Assembly (NCBI RefSeq): GCF_963662735.1
Contig: NZ_OY759744.1
Span: 2,460,153-2,524,152 of the forward strand
Direction of reading: 5' to 3'
DNA length: 64,000 bases
Origin: an uncultured Methanoregula sp.
GTDB lineage: Archaea; Halobacteriota; Methanomicrobia; Methanomicrobiales; Methanospirillaceae
A model generated the notes under the pieces. That model was not told the origin of the DNA, ran no database searches, and saw only the letters and a list, made by a program, of their open reading frames with translations. Of this stretch, positions 43,262 through 51,780 are shown in pieces (the first letter of the stretch is position 1; the number at the start of each line of letters is the position of its first letter). A program made the translations under genes and the position numbers.

Positions 43262-45157
43262 ATGGCATCCGAGCAGGGAATGAGCGGGATCGACGTCAAG
43301 GCGATGACAGCCGAGTTATGCAACAAGCTGCCGCTCTGGATCGACAAGGTTTACCAGTTCGATACCCGGACGCTCGCAATCCGTCTCAACGGCGAGAACA
43401 AGAAACGGTACCAGTTGATCATCGAAGCGGGAAGGCGGGCCCACCTGGTAACGGATCTCCCGGAACCACCCAAAAACCCGCCACATTTTGCCATGCTGCT
43501 GCGGAAGTATATTTCCGGGGGAAAAGTGCTTGCCATCCGGCAGCATGGGCTCGAACGCATCCTCATCTTCGATGTGGGTAAAGGCACAACCACCTACCAC
43601 CTTATCCTTGAGCTGTTCGATGAAGGCAATGTTATCCTGGCAGACGAGAATTACCGTATCGTAAAACCGCTCCGGCACCACCGTTTCAAAGACCGGGAGG
43701 TGATCCCCAATGTCCAGTATACCTTTGGAAGTTCGGATCCAACGGCTTCTGTCGAAAACCTTGCTGAGGTCCTCGGGAAAGATGACCGGGATCTTGTCCG
43801 GGCCCTCGCCATCGGATGCATGCTGGGCGGGATGTATGCGGAATATATCTGCCGGGAGGCAGGCATAGACAAGGCAGTTCCTGCTGCATCGGCTGACCCG
43901 GTGAAGGTTTTCGCATCCGTCCAGGCGCTCTTTTCAAGGGTTCTTGAAACACCATCCCCGGTCATTGCAGCAAAGCATTGCGAGCCCATCGATCTCTGGG
44001 GCGGGGTGGGAGTCACAACATATCCCACATTCTCCGGGGCTCTCGAAGCATTTTATCCACTCACAAAAAAGGAGAAGAAATCGTCTGCCAGGCCAAAGAT
44101 CGCAAAAGAGGATCGTATCCGCACCCACCAGGAAGCAGCGCTCAAAAAATTCGACAAAACGATAAAAAATACCGAAGAGATTGTCAATGCGATTTACGAG
44201 AATTACCAGCTGATCAGCCAGCTGATCACGACCCTGGATACTGCAAGTAAAAAACTTTCATGGCAGGAGATAGAAGCTCATCTCCGGCAGGCTGAATCGG
44301 GAGACGCAAAGAAGATCGTAGCGTTCTTTCCCGAAGATGCGGCAGTGGAAGTGGATATCGGCAGACGGGTAAAGGTCTTTGTCCACGAAGGCGTTGAGCA
44401 GAACGCCGGCCGGTATTACGATATTATCAAGAAGTTCAAGAAGAAAAAAGAGGGCGCGCTTGTAGCAATGGCAAGGGCCGTAGTAACGGTAAAGAAACCC
44501 CAGCGCCGGGAATTTGTTCCCCTAAAAAAACTCTGGTATCACCGCTTCCGCTGGTTTATTACGAGCGACGGGGTTGTTGTCCTTGGCGGGAGGGATGCGG
44601 GACAGAACGAGGAACTGGTTAAAAAATACATGGCCGGGGGAGACCTGTTCGTTCACGCCGATGTCCATGGCGCCAGTGTCGTGATCGTCAAAGGGAAAAC
44701 CGATCGTATGGACGAGGTTGCCCAGTTCGCTGCATCGTATTCGGGAGCCTGGCGGAGCGGTCACTTCTCTGCCGATGTGTACAGCGCCCTCCCGACCCAG
44801 GTGAGCAAAACACCTGAATCCGGTGAGTTCGTCTCCCGGGGCTCGTTCATAGTCCGGGGAGAACGGACCTATTACCGGAATGTTCCGCTTGCGGTTGGTA
44901 TCGGGATCATGATCGAACCCAATACCGTGGTAATCGGTGGTCCCACGTCGGTCATCAAGGGGAAGACCCGGACCTTTGTCGAACTCAGGCCGGGACAGTT
45001 CGAACCAAACGACGTAGCAAAAAAAGTCCTCCGGATCCTCAAGGAAAAATTTGCTGACGATGAGCTCAAGGCATTGAAAAATATCCTGAACACGGAAGCA
45101 GTGGCGGCATTTGTTCCTCCCGGCGGTTCGGATATTGCAGGGCACCATGAAAGCTGA
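43262..45157 (+). CDS. rqcH: Rqc2/NEMF homologue (NFACT family)
   Basis: A 631-residue protein of ribosome-associated quality control. It binds large subunits blocked by a nascent chain; bacterial RqcH and yeast Rqc2 recruit tRNA to add alanine tails. The order is NFACT-N (about 7-200, SGIDVKAMTAELCNKLPLW), a helix-hairpin part, a coiled coil (about 285-375), and NFACT-R with GGRDAGQNEELVKKYMAGGDLFVHADVHGAS. The C-terminal NFACT-C domain is absent or very short. M7 (43280) may be the true start, because of the TATA position. It overlaps pelota by 11 bases. Confidence 0.93.
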   Translation: MASEQGMSGIDVKAMTAELCNKLPLWIDKVYQFDTRTLAIRLNGENKKRYQLIIEAGRRAHLVTDLPEPPKNPPHFAMLLRKYISGGKVLAIRQHGLERILIFDVGKGTTTYHLILELFDEGNVILADENYRIVKPLRHHRFKDREVIPNVQYTFGSSDPTASVENLAEVLGKDDRDLVRALAIGCMLGGMYAEYICREAGIDKAVPAASADPVKVFASVQALFSRVLETPSPVIAAKHCEPIDLWGGVGVTTYPTFSGALEAFYPLTKKEKKSSARPKIAKEDRIRTHQEAALKKFDKTIKNTEEIVNAIYENYQLISQLITTLDTASKKLSWQEIEAHLRQAESGDAKKIVAFFPEDAAVEVDIGRRVKVFVHEGVEQNAGRYYDIIKKFKKKKEGALVAMARAVVTVKKPQRREFVPLKKLWYHRFRWFITSDGVVVLGGRDAGQNEELVKKYMAGGDLFVHADVHGASVVIVKGKTDRMDEVAQFAASYSGAWRSGHFSADVYSALPTQVSKTPESGEFVSRGSFIVRGERTYYRNVPLAVGIGIMIEPNTVVIGGPTSVIKGKTRTFVELRPGQFEPNDVAKKVLRILKEKFADDELKALKNILNTEAVAAFVPPGGSDIAGHHES

Positions 45158-46175
45158 GTACGGCGAACTCAAGGGAAACGATGGCGAGATCCGGCTGTTC
45201 CCGGAAAGCATTGACGATCTCTGGCATCTCCAGCATATCATTTGTACGGGCGACCTTGTTTTTGCCACAACGTTCCGGAGTGTCGATGCGGCCGGGGATA
45301 AGATCCGTCCCGAAAAAGTGGAGAAGCGCCCGGTCCGCCTCGGGGTCAGGGTTGAGCGGCTGGAATTCTCCGAACACGGTGTCAGGCTCCGCCTAACCGG
45401 TATTATCGAGCAGGGCGTGGATACCGGGGCCCACCACACGATCAACGTGGAGACCGGTTACGAGATCTCGGTCATCAAGCACTGGCGGCCGCTCGATCTC
45501 GAACGGATCGAACGCGCAGTAAAAGCCTCGGTGTACGGGGTTATCCACATCCTCACCCTTGAAGAAGGGGAAGCGGAACTTTTCCGCCTGCGCCAGTATG
45601 GCCCGGAGAGTATCATAACCATCACTGCCGGCAGCGGCAAAGGAGCGGAAACGGAATCCCGGACCGGATTTTTCGAGCAGGTGCTTGCTCACGTGACCGA
45701 GATCTCCGGACCGCTGATCATTGCCGGCCCGGGTTTTATCAAAGACGATTTTGTGAAATTTGCCAGAAACCGGTCAGGTGCGGTCATGGAAAAGGCAGTT
45801 GTTGTAGAAACCCGGCGGATTGGCCGGGGAGCCGTGCAGGAAGTGATTGGCAAAGGAGCGCTCGACAAGCTGATCGAGGATCTCCAGCTCTCCCGCGAAG
45901 TCCGGCTGATGGACGAAGTCCTTCTCAGGATCTCGCAGGAGGGGGCTGTTGCCTATGGCCTTAAGGAAGTCCGGGAGGCAATCGGGTATGGCGCCGCGGA
46001 ACAGATCCTGATAGCCGACACTCTTCTCAGGGACCAGGAAATTGCCCGGCTCATCGAACAGGCAGAGTCCATGAAAGCAACGGTCGTAGTCCTCTCATCC
46101 TGCTTCGAACCCGGGGAGCGACTCGTTGCCCTCGGGGGAATTGCCGCACTGCTCCGGTATATCCTCGCTCATTAA
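45147..46175 (+). CDS. pelA: Ribosome rescue factor Pelota (archaeal Dom34)
   Basis: A 342-residue homologue of eRF1 without the GGQ motif. It enters the A site of stalled ribosomes with aEF1A and recruits ABCE1 to split them. The N-terminal Sm-like domain starts MKAEYGELKGNDGEIRLF and contains LGVRVERLEFSEHGVRL; the central domain has IITITAGSGKGAETE; the C-terminal domain binds ABCE1 (ATVVVLSSCFEPGERLVALGGIAALLRY). The ATG at 45147 lies inside the Rqc2 gene end, so translation is coupled. Confidence 0.95.
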   Translation: MKAEYGELKGNDGEIRLFPESIDDLWHLQHIICTGDLVFATTFRSVDAAGDKIRPEKVEKRPVRLGVRVERLEFSEHGVRLRLTGIIEQGVDTGAHHTINVETGYEISVIKHWRPLDLERIERAVKASVYGVIHILTLEEGEAELFRLRQYGPESIITITAGSGKGAETESRTGFFEQVLAHVTEISGPLIIAGPGFIKDDFVKFARNRSGAVMEKAVVVETRRIGRGAVQEVIGKGALDKLIEDLQLSREVRLMDEVLLRISQEGAVAYGLKEVREAIGYGAAEQILIADTLLRDQEIARLIEQAESMKATVVVLSSCFEPGERLVALGGIAALLRYILAH

Positions 46176-46258
46176 AGATCGTTATTTCCCGGTGGAATGC
46201 ACATTCCGCACCGGGGGCGCCCTGTCGAGGGCTGCGGACGGTCATCTTTCCCGGGGAT

Positions 46259-46278
46259 ATGGGGGCATAAGCCCCCAT
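46259..46278. terminator. Hairpin downstream of pelA
   Basis: ATGGGGGC (46259-46266) and GCCCCCAT (46271-46278) pair without mismatch around loop ATAA, 84 bases after the Pelota stop. No T-run follows, so it may protect the 3' end of the transcript rather than terminate it. Confidence 0.45.
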
Positions 46279-46394
46279 CATATGATCCAAGACGTGCAGT
46301 AATTGAATGGGTAAATGATTCCGGAGTTGTATATTTTAGGCTGCTGGTCTCTGGCATCGAGTCTGTTTTATGGGAAAAACCTGCCGGAAAATTT

Positions 46395-46840
46395 CAATCA
46401 CGATCATGATTGCGTTTGAAAAACGTTCGCAGATCAACCAGACCCTGGTTTTTATTTTTCAATCAAACCTTGATTTCAAAAAGTTCATCGCGATCATGAT
46501 CGCGATTGAAAACCTGATCCGGATCAACCGGACCTTGATTTGAAATTTTCAATCAAAGCTTGATTGAAAAATTTTCAGCAGACCCTGATGAAAAAATTTC
46601 AACCGGACCTTGATTGAAAACCGTAGCGGTGAACGAACCTTCGTCGTGAACGGTTCATGTGTACTAGTGCACAAGTAGTTAACTTTTAATCATCAAACCT
46701 TGATGAAAATTTTTTCAGCAGACTTTGATTTTTATTTTTCAATCAAGCTTTGATTTTAAAATTTTAATCACGATCATGATCGCGATTGAAAACCTGATCC
46801 GGATCAATCAGACCTTGATTTTTATTTTTGATTTTTACGG
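46395..46840. repeat. Cluster of interspersed palindromic repeats
   Basis: Three copies of a unit that starts AATCACGATCATGATCG or a close variant occur at about 46396, 46485 and 46765. The second and third match in 49 of 51 bases (from CGATCATGATCGCG to GACCTTGATTT; 46491-46541 and 46771-46821). The second contains a perfect 20-base palindrome ATCGCGATCATGATCGCGAT (46487-46506). Between them lie smaller inverted pairs built on TCAATCAA/TTGATTGA (for example 46546-46570) and a second shared word, TTTTCAGCAGA (46572, 46711). Unit spacing is irregular (about 90 and 280 bases). Confidence 0.75.
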
Positions 46841-46876
46841 TTATCAGCTAAAAATAAAGAGGTTTCATCAAAAAAT

Positions 46877-47989
46877 TTACTGGACGGTCAATGCACCGGA
46901 TAGAGAGGCAAGAACATTTCCACTGGAATCCACAATCGATACGGTCCATGCACCATTTGCCCCACCAGGTATAGTAAAAGACGCCTGGGCCTGATTTGTG
47001 CTGGCTGCGTAGAAACCGGTTCCGGTAATCGTGTTGCCGGCGCTATTTGTAAGCTTGATATTTGAAACAGATCCGAAATTTGTCCCAGATATAACCAATG
47101 TTTGGTATGTATCTGATCCCCCGGTTGCAACTACTGCCGGAGAAACGCCGCTCAATGTAGCCGTAGTTGCTGTAGTAGTCGTAGTCGTTGATGAGGACGA
47201 GGTTGTGGTTGTCGTTGACGTTGAGGTTGTACCCTGATGAACGGTAAATCCAGTGGAATATTGGTGGAACTGTCCATCCGGGTTTGTCACCTTAACATCC
47301 CAGTTGCCAGTCGCTGCATCAGAAGGAATGGCGACGGTGCATGATAAAAGACTTGAAGACGTGAAAACAACGCTGGTCGCATTAATAGTCCCACTTCCGA
47401 TTTTTACTAGAGTTACGGTGGCGCCCGACTGAAAATTAGTTCCAACCAGATTTGTTATGGATACGGTTGTCCCGGTATTCCCATCACTGGGATCGATACT
47501 CGTAATATGAGGTGCCGATAAGGAGGCAGTAGTCGCAGTTGCTGAAGCCGTAGTGGTTTGTGTTGTATATACCTGAGTCGGTGTAACGGCAGGGGTAGGC
47601 GTTTGGATGGGAACTGCCGATACGGTTTTGGTTCCTACCTTTTCAGTGTACACTTTTTCAATAGTCGACCGGCTTATCTTCTCGGTCTTGGTATCCATCC
47701 GGTAGCCCCAGCTCCCGTCACCGTTGGGGTAGATGTAGGCCCGTTCATACGTATCCGCACCGGCATCGTAGCTGATGATCAGCAGTGCCGTGGCAGAAGA
47801 GGATTTCGGGTTCTTTATGATATCTCCCGCAGAATACAGGTGACCTGTCGATGCCGCTGCGGTGGTGACGCTGGCCGTTGTAGTTGAAGCCGAGGGTGAT
47901 GACGTATCACTGCTCGAACATCCCATGAACAGGACTCCGGCAAACAGGATTACCAGAATTATTGAAATTATTCCCCATGACTTGTTCAT
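46877..47989 (-). CDS. Lipoprotein with two IPT/TIG domains
   Basis: A 370-residue exported protein. The signal peptide ends in a lipobox (LFAGVLFMGC, C24). An N-terminal domain of about 90 residues (SAGDIIKNPKSSSATALLIISYD) is followed by a Thr-rich linker and a first TIG domain (PHITSIDPSDGNTGTTVSI to STGFTVH). A Ser/Thr run follows, then a second TIG domain (LSGVSPAVVATGG to SGALTV). TIG domains are immunoglobulin-like folds of surface and adhesion proteins. It likely sits on the outer face of the membrane. Its stop borders the repeat island. Confidence 0.8.
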   Translation of the reverse strand: MNKSWGIISIILVILFAGVLFMGCSSSDTSSPSASTTTASVTTAAASTGHLYSAGDIIKNPKSSSATALLIISYDAGADTYERAYIYPNGDGSWGYRMDTKTEKISRSTIEKVYTEKVGTKTVSAVPIQTPTPAVTPTQVYTTQTTTASATATTASLSAPHITSIDPSDGNTGTTVSITNLVGTNFQSGATVTLVKIGSGTINATSVVFTSSSLLSCTVAIPSDAATGNWDVKVTNPDGQFHQYSTGFTVHQGTTSTSTTTTTSSSSTTTTTTATTATLSGVSPAVVATGGSDTYQTLVISGTNFGSVSNIKLTNSAGNTITGTGFYAASTNQAQASFTIPGGANGAWTVSIVDSSGNVLASLSGALTVQ

Positions 47990-48102
47990 AGTGAATATTA
48001 CGCCGTTGCCCTATTAAAAAAAGCCGATTGCCCACCCATATTCGGGAGCAAAAAACTGGATAAAAAGTTGACAGATGTTCCTTCTGTGAAAAAGGAACAG
48101 GT

Positions 48103-48780
48103 TTATTCTTCCTTCTTTTCAGGTTTCTTGAAGGTCTCAACGAGGGTTATCTCGGAAATGCCTTTTACCTGCTCGAAACCCTCGTGGATGATCCGGCCGC
48201 GCCAGAGGAGCCAGCGGCGGTCATAATTGATGCCCGGGGGAAGGGTTACGGTAACGGTGCTGCCGTCCATTGCAATCTCCATGTCCCTGCCGGCATAGAG
48301 ACGGACGAGGCCCTTGAACTGGTCGAGGGGTTCTGCAACTTTCTCTTCAATTTTATAGGAATAGGTAAGGGTCTGTCCTGCAAGCGGGGCATTGAAATCG
48401 ACAATGACCCGTGAACCAATGACATCGACAACGGTTCCTTCGCCCATCTCCTCGATCTTTACCGGCATGCCGCGGACCGGCTTCTCGCTGAATTTGTTCT
48501 TCGGGTATGACTGGACTTTCTTGGGGTCGCGGTCACCGAATGCCTTGGCGGGTTCAACAGAGACAGTTCCTTCTGCACCGGCCTTCTTGCCGACAAGTTC
48601 CTCGTCAAGACCGAGAATCACGTGTTTCTGGCCGACACAGATCGTGACCGGGCCATAGATAGCGTTTTTGCTGTGGATACCAGCTTTTTTTGCTTCCTCT
48701 TCATCGGTGGTATCGAAAACACTGCCATTCACTGTGCCGGTATAGCTCAGCCGTATAAAGTCGCCTTCTTTGATTGCCAT
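48103..48780 (-). CDS. FKBP-type peptidyl-prolyl isomerase (long archaeal type)
   Basis: A 225-residue folding helper that isomerises Xaa-Pro bonds. The FKBP domain (RLSYTGTVNGSVFDTTDEEEAKKAG and VILGLDEELVGKKAGAEGTVSVEPAKAFG) carries an inserted IF (SlyD-like chaperone) domain (about 85-135). A C-terminal extension of about 85 residues (FKGLVRLYAGRDMEIAMDGSTVTVTLPP) is typical of the long methanogen form. AGGTGA lies 4 bases before the ATG. Confidence 0.93.
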   Translation of the reverse strand: MAIKEGDFIRLSYTGTVNGSVFDTTDEEEAKKAGIHSKNAIYGPVTICVGQKHVILGLDEELVGKKAGAEGTVSVEPAKAFGDRDPKKVQSYPKNKFSEKPVRGMPVKIEEMGEGTVVDVIGSRVIVDFNAPLAGQTLTYSYKIEEKVAEPLDQFKGLVRLYAGRDMEIAMDGSTVTVTLPPGINYDRRWLLWRGRIIHEGFEQVKGISEITLVETFKKPEKKEE

Positions 48781-48923
48781 GGTTCACCTGATTATATAAT
48801 GTAAGACCAGTTGTCAAACCTTACAGAATTCTAAACGTTTTTAAGAATTTTGTTAGGTCGTAACGGGTACTGTACCTGACTATATTAAGTCGCAATGAAG
48901 ACAGATAAAAGTGTGGCACAACC

Positions 48924-49466
48924 ATGCTTGAAGTTGAACTCAAAGTAAGGATCCCATCACTCGATCTTGTCCGCGACCAGCTGACGGAACGCAAGGCAGA
49001 ATTTTTTGGAAAACTGCACGAACACGATATCTATTACAATGCACCCCACCGGGATTTTGGCGAGACTGACGAGGCCGTAAGGGTCCGGTATACCAATGAT
49101 CATGCGGTAGTCACCTACAAGGGACCCAAACTCAAAAAGTTCGGGCTCAAGGCCCGCGAAGAGATCAACTTCGCTGTCGAATCGGGCTTGGCATTCGAGA
49201 CTATGCTCATCCGGCTGGGATTTACCAAAACCACGGAAGTGAACAAGTGGCGGGAGAATTACCGGTACAATGATGCATCTATCGCTCTCGACAGCGTTGA
49301 CGAACTGGGTACGTTTGCCGAGATCGAAGTCATCGTTGATGATGAAAACTCCGATCCATCGGAGCAGATCGGGAAAATTGCAAAAGAGATTGGGGCAGTT
49401 GGCGAGCCTATTCTCGCGTCCTACCTTGAACTGCTGCTGTCTAAACGGTCAGCAGTTCAATCTTGA
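48924..49466 (+). CDS. CYTH-domain protein (CyaB/thiamine-triphosphatase type)
   Basis: A 180-residue enzyme of the triphosphate tunnel family. It starts with the EVELKVRI form of the ExExK motif and continues with HDIYYNAPHRDF, AVRVRYTN, YKGPK, REEINFAV and YRYNDASIALDSVDELGTFAEIEV, which place charged residues into an eight-strand tunnel. Family members hydrolyse triphosphates or, in CyaB, make cAMP; the activity here is not certain. A TATA-like box (CTATATTAAG, 48880-48889) is about 35 bases upstream. Its 3' end overlaps the convergent phosphoesterase gene by 26 bases. Confidence 0.88.
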   Translation: MLEVELKVRIPSLDLVRDQLTERKAEFFGKLHEHDIYYNAPHRDFGETDEAVRVRYTNDHAVVTYKGPKLKKFGLKAREEINFAVESGLAFETMLIRLGFTKTTEVNKWRENYRYNDASIALDSVDELGTFAEIEVIVDDENSDPSEQIGKIAKEIGAVGEPILASYLELLLSKRSAVQS

Positions 49467-50082
49467 TATCCCGTGCATCGTTCCCGAAATGGATCATGGC
49501 GCAGTGGCCATCCATTGCCGGGCCGGGGTTGACAATCTTTACGCCGTCAACTTCCATGATGCCCCGGGCTTCGTGAATGTGAGCACAGCACACGAGGTCA
49601 AACGACTTCATGTGTTTCCTGATGCTGTGGCTCCCGATGTGTTCCCCGGCAGGTTTGTCGAGGGTTTCAAAGGGTGGGGCATGGGTAAGAAGGACATTGT
49701 GGACCGTCTTTTCCATCTTTTTCATAGCGCTGTTCAACACGTCATCTATCTGCTTGTCGGTCAGCTCGAACGGGGTACCAAAGGGTGTCGGGTTTGAACC
49801 GCCGACACCGACAATGGTCATCTTCCCCAGGTTGATCTGCGAGCCGTGCATACACACGGCATCGGAGTGTTCGAGCGTCTCGATGATCTCACGCGGATCA
49901 CAGTTGCCGGGAACAACAAAACATGGCACGTCTATCCGTGCCAGCATGTCATCGACAGCGTCAACGGGACCCATATTGGTGATATCGCCTGCAATAAATA
50001 CCGCTTCCGGATTCAATTCCAGAAATGAATCAATTTTACCGAATTGACCATGGAGATCTGCTATCAATAGCACATCTTTCAT
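49441..50082 (-). CDS. Calcineurin-like metallophosphoesterase
   Basis: A 213-residue protein with the full motif set of the fold: IADLHGQF, IAGDITNMG, VPGNCDPRE, LLTHAPP and CAHIHEARG. Small archaeal members act on phosphodiesters, often cyclic nucleotides; the substrate is unknown. Its neighbour encodes a CYTH enzyme that could make or hydrolyse a nucleotide, so a shared nucleotide theme is possible. Its ATG overlaps the stop of the radical SAM gene by 4 bases (ATGA), so the two are translationally coupled. Confidence 0.88.
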   Translation of the reverse strand: MKDVLLIADLHGQFGKIDSFLELNPEAVFIAGDITNMGPVDAVDDMLARIDVPCFVVPGNCDPREIIETLEHSDAVCMHGSQINLGKMTIVGVGGSNPTPFGTPFELTDKQIDDVLNSAMKKMEKTVHNVLLTHAPPFETLDKPAGEHIGSHSIRKHMKSFDLVCCAHIHEARGIMEVDGVKIVNPGPAMDGHCAMIHFGNDARDIKIELLTV

Positions 50083-51197
50083 GGTATATCATTTGAAGGG
50101 CGTCGTAAAAACCTTATCTCCGGATCGTTCCAGGAACCAGTCAGTTTCCCTCCAAGAGCCAGTTTTCCGCAGAGATTTTCCGTTTCTGTCAGGAGTAACC
50201 GCGCGGTGCTTCCGGCGAGAGGGGTCCCGGGAAGGGGGAGGAAACGATGGACATGGACTTTCCCGAACCTGGCAACCCAGCGGATCAGGTCAGTAGTCTC
50301 CTTCTGATCTACATCCGTCTCGAACGGGAATCCCACGATAAAGTCCACGATAGGCGTAATGCCATACTCCCGGCACAGTTCCGCGGCATGGATAACATCA
50401 CTCGTTGTGTGGCCCCGGTGGAGGCGTTCCAGCACCGCATCGCTGCCGGACTGCGCCCCGAAATGAAGTTTTGTATTCGAACAGTAGCGGTTGACCAGGT
50501 CAAGTGCCTCGGTGCAGACGAATTCCGGTCGGACTTCACAGGGGAATGTACCAAAATAGATCTCGCTTGAGATCTTTTTAAACAGGTGTTCTATCTTTTC
50601 CCACCGGGGGTGCAGGCCATCCGATCCATAGGCAAAAGCATTGGGGGAGACAAAGCGGGCCTGCCCGTACCGGTTCGCGTACCGGGCAGTCTCATCAATT
50701 GACCGGTGCCGCATGCAGTGCCCGAAGATCTGCGGGGTCTGGCAGTACCCGCAGGAGAACGGGCAGCCCCGGCTGATCTCGACATACCCTTTCAGCTCGG
50801 AAAATGCCGGGTATGCGTCAAGCCGGACGCAGGTGTCCGCAGGTTCATAATAATCGCCCGTCGCTACACCAGGAATACGCCCACTCCTGCCGCGGGCAAT
50901 TTCATCGAGCAGTCGCGGGAGAGTGCGTTCACCTTCGCCAACAATGACATAATCGGCATACCGGGCAAGCTCGTTATAACAGGCGGTGGCATGAGGACCC
51001 CCGGCAATAGTGATGCAGTCTGCCCGGGCGATTTCATCCAGGTATTGCGGGGCATTAATCGAATTGAGGCTGTAGCAGGTCACGTCACGGTCCGGCACCT
51101 CAACGGGCCGGAGAATATGACCCTCCTTTCCGCACGCGGCATAGAGTGCGGCATACGAGTTTCGTGCCGCATGGATGAGCCGCCAGTTGACCTGCAT
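50079..51197 (-). CDS. B12-binding/radical SAM protein (TIGR04013, MJ_1487 type)
   Basis: A 372-residue enzyme. The N-terminal part resembles a cobalamin-binding fold (about 1-105, ending CITIAGGPHATACYNELARYADYVIVGEGERTL). The radical SAM core starts with ISRGCPFSCGYC, whose three Cys bind the [4Fe-4S] cluster, and contains LHFGAQSGSDAVLERLHRGHT and VDFIVGFPFETD. Family members are common in methanogens; the reaction is not known. It forms a unit with the metallophosphoesterase. Confidence 0.88.
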   Translation of the reverse strand: MQVNWRLIHAARNSYAALYAACGKEGHILRPVEVPDRDVTCYSLNSINAPQYLDEIARADCITIAGGPHATACYNELARYADYVIVGEGERTLPRLLDEIARGRSGRIPGVATGDYYEPADTCVRLDAYPAFSELKGYVEISRGCPFSCGYCQTPQIFGHCMRHRSIDETARYANRYGQARFVSPNAFAYGSDGLHPRWEKIEHLFKKISSEIYFGTFPCEVRPEFVCTEALDLVNRYCSNTKLHFGAQSGSDAVLERLHRGHTTSDVIHAAELCREYGITPIVDFIVGFPFETDVDQKETTDLIRWVARFGKVHVHRFLPLPGTPLAGSTARLLLTETENLCGKLALGGKLTGSWNDPEIRFLRRPSNDIP

Positions 51198-51253
51198 GAT
51201 GAGAACCGGTTGGTCCGGAATGGTAAAAAAGAGTGTATGAATCTGATCAGAGA

Positions 51254-51724
51254 TTATCCGCGGGTGCGATATTCGCGGATAACATCGGCCACTTTATAGG
51301 TCGTTCCGCTGTTCATCGTTACCCAGACTTCGACCCGGTCCGGCTGCCCCTGCAGGGATCCAGTTCCTTGAGTCCCATCCAGATCAACTTCATTTCCCTT
51401 GTCAATACCAACCGTTGCGGTCTGAGTAGACCCGTCCGTCCGGGTCAGCTTGACATCGATCTTCTTGAGATTTATCTGGCCCTTTCCACCTTGGAAGATT
51501 ACGGGGATCTTGCCATGTAAATCCTTTTCACCAACATCAACCGTGACCGAATTGTAATCGGGGATGGCATCTGTTGCCTGCGTGACAAGCGAATTTGCGC
51601 CGGACGAGGTACCGGACGATCCGGTCACCGGAACTGCGGAGCTTCCCGAAGGACTTGTACACCCGGCAAATGCGATTGCTGCACAGATCACGAGGATTAC
51701 AGAAAATGCGAGTTTATACTTCAT
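51254..51724 (-). CDS. Hypothetical lipoprotein
   Basis: A 156-residue protein. The signal peptide (KLAFSVILVICAAIAFAGC) ends in a lipobox Cys, followed by a Ser/Gly-rich spacer. The globular part (VTVDVGEKDLHGKIPVIFQGGKGQINLKKIDVKLTRTDGS) is beta-rich. It resembles the small lipoproteins repeated in methanogen genomes and has no named domain. The start at 51724 gives a normal signal peptide; ATG 51730 adds two residues. Confidence 0.65.
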   Translation of the reverse strand: MKYKLAFSVILVICAAIAFAGCTSPSGSSAVPVTGSSGTSSGANSLVTQATDAIPDYNSVTVDVGEKDLHGKIPVIFQGGKGQINLKKIDVKLTRTDGSTQTATVGIDKGNEVDLDGTQGTGSLQGQPDRVEVWVTMNSGTTYKVADVIREYRTRG

Positions 51725-51780
51725 AGCCAAAAATGCGAGCTATAGTTATATGATAGTTGTGCCTGGCCGGGAAATACCGG

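Larger units (their letters stand above)
46176..46876. other. Gene-free repeat island of 700 bases
   Basis: No protein frame is credible here. From left to right it holds a perfect hairpin at 46259-46278, about 110 bases of ordinary sequence, and then, from about 46395, interspersed AT-rich repeats and palindromes described separately. Copies of the same words occur at 15.6-16.0 kb. Confidence 0.7.

Noticed and set aside
46395..46840. CRISPR-like array
   Set aside because: Repeat copies are diverged, spaced at about 90 and 280 bases, and contain palindromes of different kinds; no constant spacers and no cas genes are nearby.
46395..46840. Chromosomal replication origin
   Set aside because: No orc1/cdc6 gene is near and no recognisable origin-recognition-box motif was seen; kept only as one option in the repeat finding.
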